Shown here: positions 7,207 through 7,897 of the stretch, in pieces
How positions within the stretch are numbered: position 1 is the stretch's first letter
Layout: the number at the start of each line of letters is the position of its first letter
Source of the DNA: Pseudomonadota bacterium
GTDB lineage: Bacteria > Pseudomonadota > Gammaproteobacteria > Burkholderiales > Burkholderiaceae_B
Assembly: GCA_023437255.1 (NCBI GenBank)
Contig: JAEZGR010000061.1
Span: 1-7,897, forward strand
Direction of reading: 5' to 3'
DNA length: 7,897 nucleotides
The notes under the pieces: model-generated
Database searches by the model: none
Seen by the model: the letters and a program-made list of their open reading frames with translations, nothing else
What the model was told of the DNA's origin: nothing
Made by a program: the position numbers and the translations under genes

Positions 7207-7222
7207 GCGTTGTCCGCAACGC
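7207..7222. terminator. Inverted repeat just past the YhdP gene stop
   Basis: GCGTTG (7207-7212) and CAACGC (7217-7222) are perfect 6-bp arms around a 4-nt loop. On the minus strand this stem forms three bases after the stop codon of the YhdP-like gene. No U-tract follows in that direction, so it may protect the mRNA end or help terminate only weakly. On the plus strand it lies after the T run of the gdhA 3' region. Confidence 0.3.
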
Positions 7223-7225
7223 AAC

Positions 7226-7897
7226 TCAGCGCTCCGTCACAGTTTCTTCCCGGCTGTCAGCCCCGTTGCCACCACGTGTGCTGATTTCGGTCACTTCCGG
7301 TGCATCGAACGCCCCCTTGACCCGATATTCCACCGCCATTGCCTTGCTGAGCGGCGCCTTGAGCAGCCACTGAGTCAGGAACGCGCCCAGGCCCACAATG
7401 GGATTCACAGCGATGCCCGCTGCGATCGCCGCACCACTGACATCCAGGTTGGGCACCACCACCGCATACAGATCAAGCCGCTCGCGTGGCAGATCGACAT
7501 CGCCGGCGATCACGATGGTCGCAACGGGCCCGGTTACCCGGTAGTTCTCGCTATGCATCACTCCCTCGGTGAGGCTGATTCGCCCCTGGAGCGTGTCATA
7601 CGGAAACCCCTGCTTGAGCAGACCCGCCGGCTTCCAGTCGAGCGTCGCCAGTCGCCTGACCGACTGCAGCGACAACAGCTCAAGCAGCCGGGCGGAAAGT
7701 GAACCTACGCTGTTGAAGCGGCCTTCTGCCAGGTCGACCTCGAGCTCGCCATCCAACATCGAGCGTTCGAACCGCCAGGGTACGTCGCGCCACTCGACGT
7801 GGCCACGCACCTGCCCCTTGCCTCCCTGCATCAGCGCCTTGAAGCCCGCCATGTCAAGCCAGGCACCCAGGTCCTGAAACCCCGCCTCGGCCTGCAC
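7226..7897 (-). CDS. YhdP-family AsmA-like protein, C-terminal part (5' end outside the window)
   Basis: This is the last 223 codons before a TGA at 7226-7228 of a larger gene; the frame is open to the right edge and the first codon seen (GTG) need not be the start. It shows the repeating beta-strand pattern of AsmA/TamB-like proteins and the features typical of the YhdP C-terminus: a strand pair HVEWRDVPW, then LDGELEVDLAEGRF, SARLLELLSLQ, GFPYDTLQGRISLTEGV, GPVATIVIAGDVDL, a hydrophobic stretch AVNPIVGLGAFL, and AMAVEYRVKGAFDAPEV. In E. coli YhdP is an inner-membrane-anchored periplasmic protein that, with TamB and YdbH, moves phospholipids to the outer membrane; I infer the same role. Full family members exceed 1200 residues, so most of the gene lies outside. 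It converges on gdhA, 87 nt away. The exact symbol is left open. Confidence 0.85.
   Translation of the reverse strand: MQAEAGFQDLGAWLDMAGFKALMQGGKGQVRGHVEWRDVPWRFERSMLDGELEVDLAEGRFNSVGSLSARLLELLSLQSVRRLATLDWKPAGLLKQGFPYDTLQGRISLTEGVMHSENYRVTGPVATIVIAGDVDLPRERLDLYAVVVPNLDVSGAAIAAGIAVNPIVGLGAFLTQWLLKAPLSKAMAVEYRVKGAFDAPEVTEISTRGGNGADSREETVTER

Overview
The window holds ordinary chromosomal housekeeping genes of a GC-rich proteobacterium. Gene content and order (adjacent parE-parC, a trxA-rho pair, a YhdP-type protein of the sort seen in Burkholderiales) suggest a betaproteobacterium of the order Burkholderiales, perhaps near Alcaligenaceae. This placement is an inference from protein style and synteny, not from a marker search.

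Layout. On the minus strand, positions 1-3879 carry the two topoisomerase IV genes in the order parE then parC, 23 nt apart. parC runs off the left edge. A 238-nt divergent intergenic region (3880-4117) separates them from a plus-strand gene set: trxA (thioredoxin, 4118-4444), a 93-nt C-rich leader, rho (transcription terminator, 4538-5794), and gdhA (NADP-type glutamate dehydrogenase, 5798-7138), which starts only 3 nt after rho stops. An 87-nt convergent gap (7139-7225) with several inverted repeats separates gdhA from the 3' end of a large AsmA-like/YhdP gene on the minus strand, which runs off the right edge.

How the parts relate. ParE and ParC form the A2B2 topoisomerase IV that decatenates daughter chromosomes, so their tight spacing fits stoichiometric expression. 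trxA, rho and gdhA do unrelated jobs (disulfide reduction, factor-dependent termination, ammonium assimilation) but share one strand with no clear terminator between them. The rho leader is extremely rich in C and poor in G, the usual composition of a Rho loading site, which suggests feedback by Rho on its own transcription.

I see no mobile elements, RNA genes, CRISPR arrays or defence-type systems, and no convincing undescribed multi-gene system. The parts most worth a second look are noncoding: the parE/trxA intergenic region is packed with six short perfect dyads, trxA and rho both start without a visible Shine-Dalgarno sequence behind pyrimidine-rich tracts, and a 12-codon reading frame ends on the trxA start as an ATGA overlap.
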